Shown here: one piece after another, positions 9,370 through 17,765 of the stretch | Layout of the letters: the number at the start of each line of letters is the position of its first letter | Numbering within the stretch: the stretch's first letter is position 1 | DNA from: Klebsiella pneumoniae | GTDB taxonomy: Bacteria > Pseudomonadota > Gammaproteobacteria > Pseudomonadales > UBA5518 | Assembly: GCA_945862145.1 (NCBI GenBank) | Contig: CAMAXE010000001.1 | Coordinates: 310,001-374,000 of the forward strand | Direction: 5' to 3' | DNA length: 64,000 nt | Program-made: the position numbers and the translations under genes | The notes under the pieces: model-generated | What the model saw: the letters and a program-made list of their open reading frames with translations, nothing else | The model's database searches: none | What the model was told of the DNA's origin: nothing

Positions 9370-10323
9370 TTAGTAGGCCTCTCGGAAGCGTTTGCGTGCG
9401 ACGTGTCCGAGCACGTTGAAAAACAGGGTCATCAACACAAGCACCAAGCCCACCGCAAAGATGCTCTGGTACTCGAGCGTTCCGTGCGGGAGATCGCCGA
9501 GTGCCACCTGCACGATAAAGGCCGTGATGGTGGCCCCGGGCTCACGGGGATCCCAGGTGAGGTTGGGCTGCTGGCCAGCAGCGACAGCAACTACCATGGT
9601 CTCGCCGAATGCGCGCGAAATTCCCAGGATATAAGCGGCGACGATGCCGGAGGTGGCAGCGGGAACCACCACGCGAAGCGCCGTCTGCATGCGCGTCGCG
9701 CCCATGGCGTAGGAGCCTTCGCGCATGCTCGCCGGAACCGCGCGCATGGCGTCCTCGGCGACCGAGCTCACGTAAGGGATGATCATCACCCCGATGACCA
9801 GTCCGGGGCCGAGCATGTTGAAACTAGGCAGATCCGGCATGAACCACTGCAGCGCAGGCGTGACCATCAGGAGGGCAAAATAGCCATAGACCACAGTGGG
9901 TATGCCCGCGAGCATCTCCAGCGTTGGTTTCACGATCTCGCGGACACGCGCATCCGCGAACTCACTGAGGTAAATCGCAGTCACCGTACCGACCGGAACG
10001 GCAAGAAGCAGCGCGACGGTGGTGGTAACCAGAGTGCCTGCGAGCAGCGGCAGCACACCGTAGTGCTTGTCGGCAAACATGATGGTCCACTGGGTATCGG
10101 TGAGGAAATCCACCAGCGAAACTTGCTTGAAGAATTCGAGGGATTCGAACAGCAGGATCCCCACGATGGCGATAGTTACCGCCACCGCACTGAAGGACGC
10201 CAGGAACAGGATCGCCTCGATGAGCCGCTCGCCCGCGTTGCGGCTGAGGCTGTACGCGAAACGGTGTCCGGGGGGCAGACGCTCGTACGCATCGACGTTG
10301 CTGAGAGGGGTATCCCGCTTCAT
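9370..10323 (-). CDS. pstC: Phosphate ABC transporter permease PstC
   Basis: A 317-residue permease and partner of PstA. Hydrophobic segments begin near residue 33 (AILFLASFSAVAVTIAIVGIL region). The EAA-type loop is seen in EDAMRAVPASMREGSYAMGATRMQ (given here in parts: DAMRAVP, REGSYAMGATRMQ), and SRAFGETMVVAVAAGQQP is a PstC hallmark. It is separated from pstS by 103 bases that contain a strong hairpin, so its expression may be set below that of the binding protein. No good Shine-Dalgarno is visible in front of ATG 10323. Confidence 0.95.
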   Translation of the reverse strand: MKRDTPLSNVDAYERLPPGHRFAYSLSRNAGERLIEAILFLASFSAVAVTIAIVGILLFESLEFFKQVSLVDFLTDTQWTIMFADKHYGVLPLLAGTLVTTTVALLLAVPVGTVTAIYLSEFADARVREIVKPTLEMLAGIPTVVYGYFALLMVTPALQWFMPDLPSFNMLGPGLVIGVMIIPYVSSVAEDAMRAVPASMREGSYAMGATRMQTALRVVVPAATSGIVAAYILGISRAFGETMVVAVAAGQQPNLTWDPREPGATITAFIVQVALGDLPHGTLEYQSIFAVGLVLVLMTLFFNVLGHVARKRFREAY

Positions 10324-10382
10324 GAGGAGGGGTGCTTTTTATGAAACAGTGGAATTATGCCGTCACTGCGTGACAGAAAGAA

Positions 10383-10411
10383 GGCAAGGGCGGGATTTGT
10401 CCGCCCTTGCC
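10383..10411 (-). terminator. Hairpin between pstS and pstC (attenuator or mRNA stabiliser)
   Basis: GGCAAGGGCGG (10383-10393) pairs perfectly with CCGCCCTTGCC (10401-10411) around a 7-base loop. In the direction of the operon it comes 15 bases after the pstS stop and is followed by TTCTTTC, a weak T-rich tail. In binding-protein ABC operons such elements often stop part of the transcripts or protect the 3' end of the binding-protein message, giving more PstS than PstCAB. Confidence 0.65.
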
Positions 10412-10426
10412 GTGCGCTCCAAGGCC

Positions 10427-11425
10427 TCAGAGCTTACCTTCGCGGGCAAGCAGATCTTCGATGGTGAGGCCAATCTCCGGTGTTCCGCCAAACACGGAGC
10501 CCATCTTGCCTGACTGGAAGTTCTTTAGGATCATCGCGTAAGCGGACTCTGGCAGCCCGACGTAGCCGACCTCGCTCGCCAGGGCGCCACCTTCCTTGAG
10601 GAAGAACTCCACGAACTCCCGAACTTCAGGGCGCGAGAGAGATTTTTCCTTGACGTAGATGAACAGCGGGCGCGACAGCGGCTGGTAGGTGCCATCGTTA
10701 ACCGTTGCGATTGCGGGCAACACGCCAGCACCACCGGTCGGGGGTACGATCGGCACAGCGCGCAGCTTGTCGGCGTTCTCTTCATAGTAGGCCAGGCCGA
10801 AGTAGCCGATCGCGCCTTTGTCGCGGGACACGAACTGGACCGTGACGTTGTCGTCTTCGCTTGCCTGATAGTCACCGCGCGAGGCCTTGGCACGCCCGAC
10901 GACCGCCTCCGTGAAGTAGTCAAAGGTCCCTGAATCCGCACCTGCGCCAGCCAGTTTCAGCGGCTGGTCGGGGAAGGATGCGCGGATCTGATTCCAGCTC
11001 TTCACCTTGCCCTGAGCAGCAGGCTCCCACATGGTCTTCAGCTCAGCCACGGTAAGGTAGTCGACGAAGGTGTTGGCCGCGCTGACGATCACCGTGAGCG
11101 CGTCATAGGCGATAGGGATTTCGTAATACTTGATACCCGCCTGCGCACACAAGACCATCTCTTCCTTGAGGATCGGGCGTGAGGCATTGGACACGTCGGT
11201 CTCGCCTCGGCAGAAGCGTTTGAAGCCTCCACCGGTACCCGATATGCCCACAGTGACCCGTGCTCCGCCGACCTGTGCCTGATACTCCTCGGCGACAGCC
11301 TCGGTGATGGGGAACACGGTGCTCGAGCCATCTACCTCGATCACTCCGGCGGCAAGCACGGGAGCGCAGTTGATGGCCGCAATGACCGCCGCCCCGGCGG
11401 CGATGGTTTTCATAGTGGATTTCAT
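10427..11425 (-). CDS. pstS: Periplasmic phosphate-binding protein PstS
   Basis: A 332-residue secreted protein with a Sec signal peptide ([20 protein letters not shown], cleaved near AAG/VIEV at about residue 26). Phosphate contacts are readable: [17 protein letters not shown] at the mature N-terminus, [24 protein letters not shown]-like SNASRP, and [11 protein letters not shown] near the middle. It is the SphX/PstS-like family in which the mature protein is about 305 residues. It lies 38 bases after the porin gene on the same strand, and the whole block is read from the Pho box at 12.8 kb. It captures phosphate in the periplasm and hands it to PstCA. Confidence 0.95.
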   Translation of the reverse strand: MKSTMKTIAAGAAVIAAINCAPVLAAGVIEVDGSSTVFPITEAVAEEYQAQVGGARVTVGISGTGGGFKRFCRGETDVSNASRPILKEEMVLCAQAGIKYYEIPIAYDALTVIVSAANTFVDYLTVAELKTMWEPAAQGKVKSWNQIRASFPDQPLKLAGAGADSGTFDYFTEAVVGRAKASRGDYQASEDDNVTVQFVSRDKGAIGYFGLAYYEENADKLRAVPIVPPTGGAGVLPAIATVNDGTYQPLSRPLFIYVKEKSLSRPEVREFVEFFLKEGGALASEVGYVGLPESAYAMILKNFQSGKMGSVFGGTPEIGLTIEDLLAREGKL

Positions 11426-11463
11426 ACGTCGGTCTCCAGATCTGGAAAGGGATGTTTACTGAT

Positions 11464-12765
11464 TCAGAACTTGGCGTTGAGGTCGATCATGAGCGTCTGT
11501 ACTTCGGCATCCTGCAATACCACGCGGCTCGCTGCGTCAGACTCCGTCAGGAACCACGAGACGGTCAGGTTGAAGTTCTTCAGGAAGTCGTACTGAGCTT
11601 TCACTTTATGGCCGTTGGACCCGGTGTATCCCGAGGCGAAGTCAGAGTCTGTGAGCGTGCCGACCACTGCGTTCCGCTCCACATCCCGGTAGGTGTAATC
11701 GAGCGCAACCCCGGCGATATTGGTCCGCAAACCGAGCAACCATGCAGTGTCCTCGCCGCCGTCCTGCGCGGTGAGGAAGTCACGCGACTGGCGGTTCACG
11801 ATGTACTGTCCGTAGAGGCTTAGCGGGAGCGGCAGGCCGATCACGTCCAACTGCCCGAAGCCCTCAACAAGACTGAAGCTGTCGGTGGTGTTGCCGTTGC
11901 CGCGCAACGCGACCACGACTTCGGGCGGCGAGGGTAGCTGCTGCTCCTCATTGCTGAAGTCGTTGATGCTGGCGCCCAGGGTGAGGCGCACAGCGTCCGC
12001 GGGATCGAAGGCATAAGCGAGCTGTGCCGTGTAGACCGCGAGATCATTCGTGAACTCGACGCCGTCACCGTCGACGTTGTCCTTGAGGATCATGTAGCTC
12101 GCGCTGCTGGTGAAGGTGTTGGTGCCCGATTTACGGATGTATTGGGCGGCGAAGCCCTCGGGGTTGATGTCGTTGTCCCAAGCCACATCGGCGATCGAGA
12201 TCCAGGGCTGCTTCATTTTTCCCGCGAAGAGCTTGAGTCCCGGCACGGCGGCGGGGTGGTAGTCGATATAACCCAGATCCAACCAAATAGCCTTCTTGTC
12301 AAAGTAGGAATCCATGTCCTGGTTGGTGGAGCGTCGGTCTGCACTGTTGCCGGTAGCGATCTGGATGCCGGCTTCAACCTCCGGATTCACCTGCGTGATC
12401 ACACCCACACGTGCGCGGATGCGCTGGCGGTCCTTGTCGCGGCCCCCGTTCTTGCGCTCGCCTTCGACACTGATGTTGTCGTTACGCACGCGCATGTCGC
12501 CCGTAAGCTTCGTGTTTGCAGACCAGCCAGCGAGTTGCTGGAAGGCAGTAAAGTCTTTCTTGTCGAGTTTTTCCTTGGATGCGCGCTTCTCTACCCGCTG
12601 CTCGCGAACCATGTCGCGCGTGAGCTCGCTGTGCTGCGCCTTGGTGATCGACCCGTTTACGAGCAGCATATCGAGCAGTTTCGCGTCGACATTTCCTGCA
12701 GATGCCTGCGCTGCGCACAGCAACAGTGCTGCTCCTCCGACAACCCAAACGTGAGCGGTTTTCAT
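11464..12765 (-). CDS. Outer-membrane porin, Porin_5-like, first gene of the pst operon
   Basis: A 433-residue protein with a signal peptide ending AQASA (about residue 23), a short helical segment rich in charged residues (VREQRVEKRASKEKLDKKD, about 50-68) and then alternating beta strands that end in a C-terminal Phe (LMIDLNAKF), the recognition signal for the BAM complex. The body resembles the putative-porin family (Porin_5) rather than the OprO/OprP family by its GDMRVRND and GLKLFAGKMKQPW stretches. Being the first gene after a Pho box and 38 bases before pstS, it most likely provides phosphate or polyphosphate entry across the outer membrane. Selectivity is inference from context. Confidence 0.8.
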   Translation of the reverse strand: MKTAHVWVVGGAALLLCAAQASAGNVDAKLLDMLLVNGSITKAQHSELTRDMVREQRVEKRASKEKLDKKDFTAFQQLAGWSANTKLTGDMRVRNDNISVEGERKNGGRDKDRQRIRARVGVITQVNPEVEAGIQIATGNSADRRSTNQDMDSYFDKKAIWLDLGYIDYHPAAVPGLKLFAGKMKQPWISIADVAWDNDINPEGFAAQYIRKSGTNTFTSSASYMILKDNVDGDGVEFTNDLAVYTAQLAYAFDPADAVRLTLGASINDFSNEEQQLPSPPEVVVALRGNGNTTDSFSLVEGFGQLDVIGLPLPLSLYGQYIVNRQSRDFLTAQDGGEDTAWLLGLRTNIAGVALDYTYRDVERNAVVGTLTDSDFASGYTGSNGHKVKAQYDFLKNFNLTVSWFLTESDAASRVVLQDAEVQTLMIDLNAKF

Positions 12766-12822
12766 TTCAGACTCCCTAGAGCCAACTGGCTTTTTACGGT
12801 GAGGCCATTGTTTTGCCGTAAC

Positions 12823-12840
12823 GTGACATTTGTATGACAG
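12823..12840 (-). promoter_or_regulatory. Pho box (PhoB operator)
   Basis: Read on the minus strand it is CTGTCATACAAATGTCAC: two 7-base half-sites (CTGTCAT and ATGTCAC) set 4 bases apart, against the consensus CTGTCAT-N4-CTGTCAC. Only one consensus half-site position differs. A possible -10 (AACAAT, 12812-12807) lies ten bases downstream, the usual arrangement in which PhoB replaces the -35. The site lies 57 bases before the porin ATG. Confidence 0.88.
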
Positions 12841-12896
12841 GAAAACCGAAATAGCCGTCGAATTGTGACCGTTGCGTGGCTTTTAGATGACGCTGA

Positions 12897-13886
12897 TCAA
12901 GTAAGCAGTCCGACCAGTGCGCCGCAGGAAAGCGATGCGAGCGTACCCGATACAAGTGTGCGGGGGCCCAACTGAAGGATTTCATGTTTTCTTTCCGGAA
13001 CCATGCTGACCAGCCCGCCAATCATGATCCCGAGACTTCCGAGGTTCGCGAATCCGCACAGCGCGTAGGTCATGATGAGCCGGCTACGGACGGACAGTGC
13101 CTCCGGAGGCAGGGCGGCCATATCCAGGTAGGCAACCAGTTCGTTAAGGACCGTCTTGGTGCCCAGCAAGGCGCCGGCAACGGGTGCTTCCGCCCACGGC
13201 ACGCCAGCAGCCAGGCCAGTGGCGACATCACAATGCCAAGCATGCGCTGCAGGGACCAAGGTTGCCCGTCGTGGGGAATCAGCGCGATCAGGCTGTTCGC
13301 CAGAGCCACTAAGGCCACCAGGACAATCAGCATCCCCACGATATTAAGAACCAGTGCGAGTCCCTCGGTAGTGCCGCGCGTGATCGCCTCCATGCTCGAT
13401 GCATCCTGCCGTGCGAGTCCCGTCTCGCTCCCCGTCGGAGGGCCTTGGGGCGGCACCATCAGCGCTGAAAACGCGATTGCAGCGGGAGCGCTTATAAAGG
13501 ATGCCGCCAGGATATGCCCCAGCGCTCCCGGCACATGGGGGCCGATAATGCCCGCGTAAAGTGCCATCACGGATCCAGCCACGCCGGCCATACCGGCCGA
13601 CAGGATCATGAAAAGCTCGCCCCGGGACACGCGAGCCAGGTAGGGCCTCACGAGCAGGGGTGCCTCGACCATTCCTAAAAACACATTGGCGGCGGTCGAC
13701 AGGCCCACGGCGCCGCCGATTCCCAGACTGCGCTCGAACAGCCGGGACACCGCCCGTACAACGACTGGGAGCACGCGCCACGATTGACCACGGGATGCCG
13801 CGCCGGTTCTCGGAGCAAAGCCACGCGATCAAACCCAACCCGAACACCCCGGCCACGGCACGCGCGACATTTAACATAATATACAT
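12897..13886 (-). pseudogene. Broken concentrative nucleoside transporter (NupC/CNT family)
   Basis: Three reading frames together spell one CNT protein. Frame 1 from ATG 13886 gives the N-terminal LGLIAWLCSENRRGIPWSIVA. Around 13775 the match jumps to frame 2 (LPVVVRAVSRLFERSLGIGG, then TAANVFLGMVEAPLLVRPYL), skipping the roughly 90 residues that normally lie between in CNT proteins. Around 13200 it jumps again, from SPLAWLLA in frame 2 to GVPWAEAPVAGALLGTK and NELVAYLDMAALP in frame 3, which then runs to the normal C-terminus at 12897. So there is one internal deletion with frame change and one small indel. The gene cannot make a full transporter. An inverted repeat CATAAT-N4-ATTATG (13875-13890) covers the start. 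Confidence 0.85.
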
Positions 13887-13936
13887 TATGCGAACTTTGA
13901 GCTCAGAGTCAGAGCGCGCTGCTCCAGCCCCTCGCC

Positions 13937-15172
13937 TCAGGCCTCCGCCACCTCGAACGCGATAGGCATTTCCTTGATGCCGTGGATGAAGTTGGAACGG
14001 AGCCAGCGAATCTCTCCATCGAGGCGCGGGTTACGCAGCCGGCGCGCAATCTCCTCGAACACGATCCGCAGCTCAAGCCGCGCCAGGTGACTCCCGAGGC
14101 AGAAATGTTCACCGATGCCAAAGGCCCGGTGCTGGTTGCGCACGTCCTCGCGCGCCGGCCGGCGGATGTCGAAGGTATCCGGCTGCTCAAACAGCGCCTC
14201 GTCGCGGCTGGCGGCCTGGTAGAACATCACGACTTTTTCGCCGGGCTCGAGCCGCTCGCCGGCCAGCTCAACAGGCTCGGTCACGGTGCGCCGAAAATTG
14301 ATCACCGCGGGGTTGAAGCGAAGGATTTCCTCCACGGCATCCGGGATCAGGCTGGGATCCTCGCACAGGGCCCGGAACTGTTCAGGGTGTTCCATCAGCA
14401 GGCGCATACCCTGGCTGGTCATGGTGCGTGTGGTTTCATTGCCCGCCACGATCAGGATCAACATAAAGCTGCGGAACTCGTCCTCGGTCAGATGTTCACC
14501 CTCCACGGTGCCCCGCAGTAGCGCGCCAACGATGTCATCGCGCGGGTTCTCCCGGTGCAGCGCCATCACCTTGTCGGCGTACATGTACAGCTCGATGGCC
14601 GCCATCTGGCCGTCGGTAGCCGAGGTCGTGAGTTCAGGGTCATCGGCTCCGAGCATGGTGTTGGTCCAGTCGAAAAACCGGCTACGGTCGGTGACCGGAA
14701 CGCCGAGGATCTCGCAGATCGCCACCAGCGGGAGCACGCAGCCGATGTCGGTCACGAACTCGCAGCGGCCCTTGGCGGCGGCCGCATCAACAGCCTCGCG
14801 CACCACCGCCCGGAAGCTCGCCTCGTAGCTGTCCACCTTGGCGGGTGTGAAGGCGTTGCGGACGATGCGGCGGTATTTGAGGTGTTCCGGCGGATCCATG
14901 TTCAGGATCATCGTCCGCAGCAGCGGCAGTTGCTCTGCCGGCGGATCATTGATGAACGCGCTACCCACGGCCGATGAAAACTGGCCGGGGCGCTTGGAGA
15001 TGAAGTCGATGTCTTCCTGACGGAAAAAGGCGCGGAAACCCTGCCCGCCGTTCATCGGTTCGTCGATGCGTACGCTCCGTGCGGCTCGGAGTGCGCGGTA
15101 GAGATCGGCGGGCACGCCACCCTGATGCAGTTCGGGGTCGCTCAGGTCGGCAAAGGGGCAGGGAGACATCAT
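13937..15172 (-). CDS. Cytochrome P450 (soluble bacterial type)
   Basis: Heme monooxygenase of 411 residues if started at ATG 15172 (MMSPCPFADLSDPEL); the frame is open further upstream but that extension has no P450 similarity. The I-helix shows AGNETTR (proton-delivery Thr), the K-helix EEILRF (ExxR variant EEILR), and the heme loop FGIGEHFCLGSHLAR with the thiolate Cys at about residue 358. There is no membrane anchor, so it is a class I enzyme that needs a ferredoxin and reductase from elsewhere. The motifs resemble those of CYP families acting on terpenes and sterol side chains, but the substrate is not determined. It is divergent from gloA with 120 bases between. Confidence 0.93.
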   Translation of the reverse strand: MMSPCPFADLSDPELHQGGVPADLYRALRAARSVRIDEPMNGGQGFRAFFRQEDIDFISKRPGQFSSAVGSAFINDPPAEQLPLLRTMILNMDPPEHLKYRRIVRNAFTPAKVDSYEASFRAVVREAVDAAAAKGRCEFVTDIGCVLPLVAICEILGVPVTDRSRFFDWTNTMLGADDPELTTSATDGQMAAIELYMYADKVMALHRENPRDDIVGALLRGTVEGEHLTEDEFRSFMLILIVAGNETTRTMTSQGMRLLMEHPEQFRALCEDPSLIPDAVEEILRFNPAVINFRRTVTEPVELAGERLEPGEKVVMFYQAASRDEALFEQPDTFDIRRPAREDVRNQHRAFGIGEHFCLGSHLARLELRIVFEEIARRLRNPRLDGEIRWLRSNFIHGIKEMPIAFEVAEA

Positions 15173-15292
15173 CACCTCAGGGATATCAGTGTTTGGGTGG
15201 CCTAGTCTCCGGGCTTGCCCCCCTACCCTGTCAACACAAAGCCGTGGCGCGTTACACTCTGGCATCCAACATGCGTTCCTGGGGAGCCTGAC

Positions 15293-15733
15293 TTGCGCTA
15301 TCTACACACCATGGTTCGCGTCAGCAACTTGGCGGCCGCACTGGATTTCTACTGCGACACGCTCGGGCTCCTGGAAGTGCGGCGCTACGACAGTGAGCAG
15401 GGTCGATTCACGCTGGTGTTTCTCGCCGCAGCCGCTGATGTCGAAGCGGGCGATCGCGATTCTTCTCCCCTGATTGAGCTTACCTACAACTGGGACCCGG
15501 AGGCCTATGACGGCGGACGGAACTTCGGACATCTTGCCTTCGAGGTCGATGACATCCACGCGCTCTGCGCACATCTGATGGGCAAGGGAGTCACCATAAA
15601 CCGCCCCCCACGCGATGGGCGGATGGCCTTCGTGCGCTCGCCGGATGGCATCTCGATCGAACTGCTGCAACGCGGGAGTGCGCTGGCGCCGGCAGCGCCT
15701 TGGGCCTCGATGCCTAACACGGGTGTCTGGTGA
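15293..15733 (+). CDS. gloA: Lactoylglutathione lyase (glyoxalase I)
   Basis: Converts the methylglyoxal-glutathione adduct to S-lactoylglutathione. The start is taken as TTG 15293, with GGGGAG six bases upstream; this gives 146 residues and the family opening [10 protein letters not shown]. The four metal ligands are in place: His5, Glu62, His80 and Glu123. The VOC fold is made of two beta-alpha-beta3 repeats. A longer frame from ATG 15215 has no similarity in its extra part. The gene for the second step, gloB, survives in this window only as a remnant at 38.5 kb. Confidence 0.9.
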   Translation: MRYLHTMVRVSNLAAALDFYCDTLGLLEVRRYDSEQGRFTLVFLAAAADVEAGDRDSSPLIELTYNWDPEAYDGGRNFGHLAFEVDDIHALCAHLMGKGVTINRPPRDGRMAFVRSPDGISIELLQRGSALAPAAPWASMPNTGVW

Positions 15734-15789
15734 GCTTCACCTGCGTGCTGGCCTGAACGCCGTTTCCCACCAACCGGAAGGAGCAGACG

Positions 15790-16236
15790 ATGGCACTCGC
15801 GTACTGGCACTGGCTCGTATTCGGCATGTTGCTGGTGGTGTTCGAGATTTTCATACCCAGCTTCACGGCGCTTTGGTTCGGCCTCGGCGCGCTTATCGTT
15901 GGGATCATGCTCTACCTCTCGCCCGGCGTGTCCCTGGTGGTGCAATTGCTGGTGTGGCTGATCGCCTCCAGCGCATTCACCTGGGCCTGGTTCCGGTTTT
16001 TCCGGCGTCTCGCCCCCGACCGCACCACGGCCGGATTGTCCCGCGAGGCGATCCTCGGCGAGACGGCGCAGGTGATCCGTGCGCCGCAGGACGACAGTCG
16101 CGGGATGCTCCGTTTTGCGACGCCCAAACTCGGATCCGAGGAGTGGGAGTTTATCTGCGAGCAACCGGTAGTCATGGGAGACCGCGTCATCGTCAAGGAT
16201 GTCTCGGGCAACACGTTGATCGTCACGCGGCGCTGA
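15790..16236 (+). CDS. NfeD-family membrane protein
   Basis: A short 148-residue NfeD1b-type protein. Hydrophobic segments run about residues 6-22, 27-45 and 49-68, followed by a soluble OB-fold domain (about 85-148) with GETAQVIRAP and the final GNTLIVTRR. Such proteins pair with SPFH proteins in membrane microdomains, and the next gene (27 bases on) is exactly such a protein. The ATG has GGAAGGAG upstream at about 15776-15783. Confidence 0.9.
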   Translation: MALAYWHWLVFGMLLVVFEIFIPSFTALWFGLGALIVGIMLYLSPGVSLVVQLLVWLIASSAFTWAWFRFFRRLAPDRTTAGLSREAILGETAQVIRAPQDDSRGMLRFATPKLGSEEWEFICEQPVVMGDRVIVKDVSGNTLIVTRR

Positions 16237-16263
16237 GTCGCCACACACTGCAGGGGTAGCGTC

Positions 16264-17112
16264 ATGGACAGTTTGTTTGTCGTCGTCGTTCTGATCGTCC
16301 TGGTGCTCGTCACCATCGTGAAGGGGGTACGTACCGTCCCGCAGGGCAGCAAATGGGTGGTGCAGCGGTTTGGCAAATACCACTGCATGCTCAATCCCGG
16401 GTTGAACCTCATCGTCCCCTACTTCGATGTGGTGGCCTACAAGGTCACCACCAAGGACATCATGCTGGACATTCCCTCCCAGGAGGTCATCACCAAGGAC
16501 AACGCGGTGATGATCGTGAACGCGGTGGCCTACATCAACATCGTGCAGCCGGAAAAGGCCGTCTATGGCGTCGAGGATTTTCGCCTCGCGATACAGAACC
16601 TGGTGCAGACCTCACTGCGATCGATCACGGGAGAAATGGATCTCGATGACGCGCTCAGCTCGCGCGACCAGATCAAGGCCAAGCTGAAGCATGCGATTTC
16701 CGACGACATTTCCGACTGGGGCATCACGCTGAAGACTGTCGAGATCCAGGATATCCGCCCCTCGGCGGGCATGCAGGCGGCGATGGAAGAGCAGGCTGCG
16801 GCCGAGCGCCAGCGCCGCGCCACCGTCACCCGCGCAGAGGGCAGCAAAACTGCGGCGATCCTCGAGGCTGATGGCAGGCTCGAGGCCTCCAGGCGCGATG
16901 CCGAGGCACAGGTGGTCCTGGCGCAGGCGAGCCAGCGTTCGATCGAAATGGTTACCACCGCCGTGCAGGATAAGGAGCTGCCCGTGATGTATCTGCTGGG
17001 CGAACGCTACATCGATGCCATCAAGCAACTGGCGGTGTCCTCCAACAGCAAGCTGGTGCTGGTGCCGGGTGACATCCAGGCATCCATCCGCGGGATTCTC
17101 GGCAAGAATTGA
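16264..17112 (+). CDS. SPFH/stomatin-like membrane protease-associated protein (QmcA-like)
   Basis: A 282-residue protein with one N-terminal membrane segment (about residues 3-20), then an SPFH/Band 7 domain: VPQGSKWVVQRFGKYHCML, LDIPSQEVITKDNAVM, and the ITGEMDLDDALSSRDQI signature. A coiled-coil rich in Ala/Glu follows (about 175-230). It forms oligomers at the inner membrane and may guide FtsH or organise lipid domains, as known for stomatin/QmcA relatives. It is in tandem with nfeD. Its TGA lies 17 bases before the chosen start of the next gene. Confidence 0.92.
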   Translation: MDSLFVVVVLIVLVLVTIVKGVRTVPQGSKWVVQRFGKYHCMLNPGLNLIVPYFDVVAYKVTTKDIMLDIPSQEVITKDNAVMIVNAVAYINIVQPEKAVYGVEDFRLAIQNLVQTSLRSITGEMDLDDALSSRDQIKAKLKHAISDDISDWGITLKTVEIQDIRPSAGMQAAMEEQAAAERQRRATVTRAEGSKTAAILEADGRLEASRRDAEAQVVLAQASQRSIEMVTTAVQDKELPVMYLLGERYIDAIKQLAVSSNSKLVLVPGDIQASIRGILGKN

Positions 17113-17129
17113 GGGTTGCGGAGATGCGC

Positions 17130-17747
17130 ATGCTGGATATAGAGCGGCTCGATGGGGCAGCGCTTGGCACCGATCCTTGCGTCTATGTGCATGTGCCGGG
17201 CTTCATCCGCGCCGGGGCCCTTGCCGAGATAAACCGCGACTATCCCGATATCCGCGAGCGCGGCAATTTCCCGCCCGAGGATCTGCACTACGGCTCTGCC
17301 TTCGCTGAACTATTGGCGGAACTCGGTTCGCCGGAGTTGAAAGCGGCCTTCGAACGCAAGTTCGGTATCGACCTGCAACACAACCCGCTGCAGCTCACGG
17401 CACGCAGGTACGTGGATGAGTCGGATTCCGGATTGCACAACGACTCGCGCACCAAGGTGGTCACGGTACTGATCTACTTCAACGAGCCTTGGGAGCAGGC
17501 CGGCGGGAGACTGCGGCTCACACGCAACGAGCATGACTTTGCCAATTACGCGGTCGAATGCGCACCGTGCGAAGGCAATCTGCTCGCCTTCGTCCGCTCC
17601 GCCACCTCATTCCACGGTTACCTGCCCTGCAGCGGCGAGCGCCGATCGATACAGATGTATTGGGTGAAGCCCAAGCGCGAACAGCGCGATACAAGCCGCG
17701 CCGGATCGATGATCAAGAAACTGAAGCGATTCCTGAAACGCAGCTGA
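17130..17747 (+). CDS. 2-oxoglutarate/Fe(II)-dependent oxygenase family protein
   Basis: Cupin-fold oxygenase of about 205 residues. The iron ligands are visible as HND (His-x-Asp) in SGLHNDSRTK and the distal His in ATSFHGYLP, with the 2-oxoglutarate Arg in ERRSIQMYW. The C-terminal tail is very basic (KKLKRFLKR). Start choice: TTG 17109 overlaps the previous stop, ATG 17124 abuts the GGAG, and ATG 17130 has that GGAG (17120-17123) six bases upstream, so 17130 is preferred. Substrate unknown; relatives act on proteins or cell-surface sugars. Confidence 0.75.
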   Translation: MLDIERLDGAALGTDPCVYVHVPGFIRAGALAEINRDYPDIRERGNFPPEDLHYGSAFAELLAELGSPELKAAFERKFGIDLQHNPLQLTARRYVDESDSGLHNDSRTKVVTVLIYFNEPWEQAGGRLRLTRNEHDFANYAVECAPCEGNLLAFVRSATSFHGYLPCSGERRSIQMYWVKPKREQRDTSRAGSMIKKLKRFLKRS

Positions 17748-17765
17748 TCCCCGCCCTGCCCGCTT

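Noticed and set aside
10367-10377. CTGTCAC on the minus strand before pstC as a second Pho box
   Set aside because: The partner half-site four bases on reads TGACGGC, which does not fit; a single half-site is not enough.
12897-13774. Two separate overlapping membrane-protein genes instead of one broken gene
   Set aside because: The pieces align in order to one CNT protein and meet at the same motifs, so frame breaks explain them better.
13875-13890. CATAAT-N4-ATTATG dyad over the start of the broken transporter
   Set aside because: Could be an operator, but the gene is dead and no known regulator motif fits; too short to claim.
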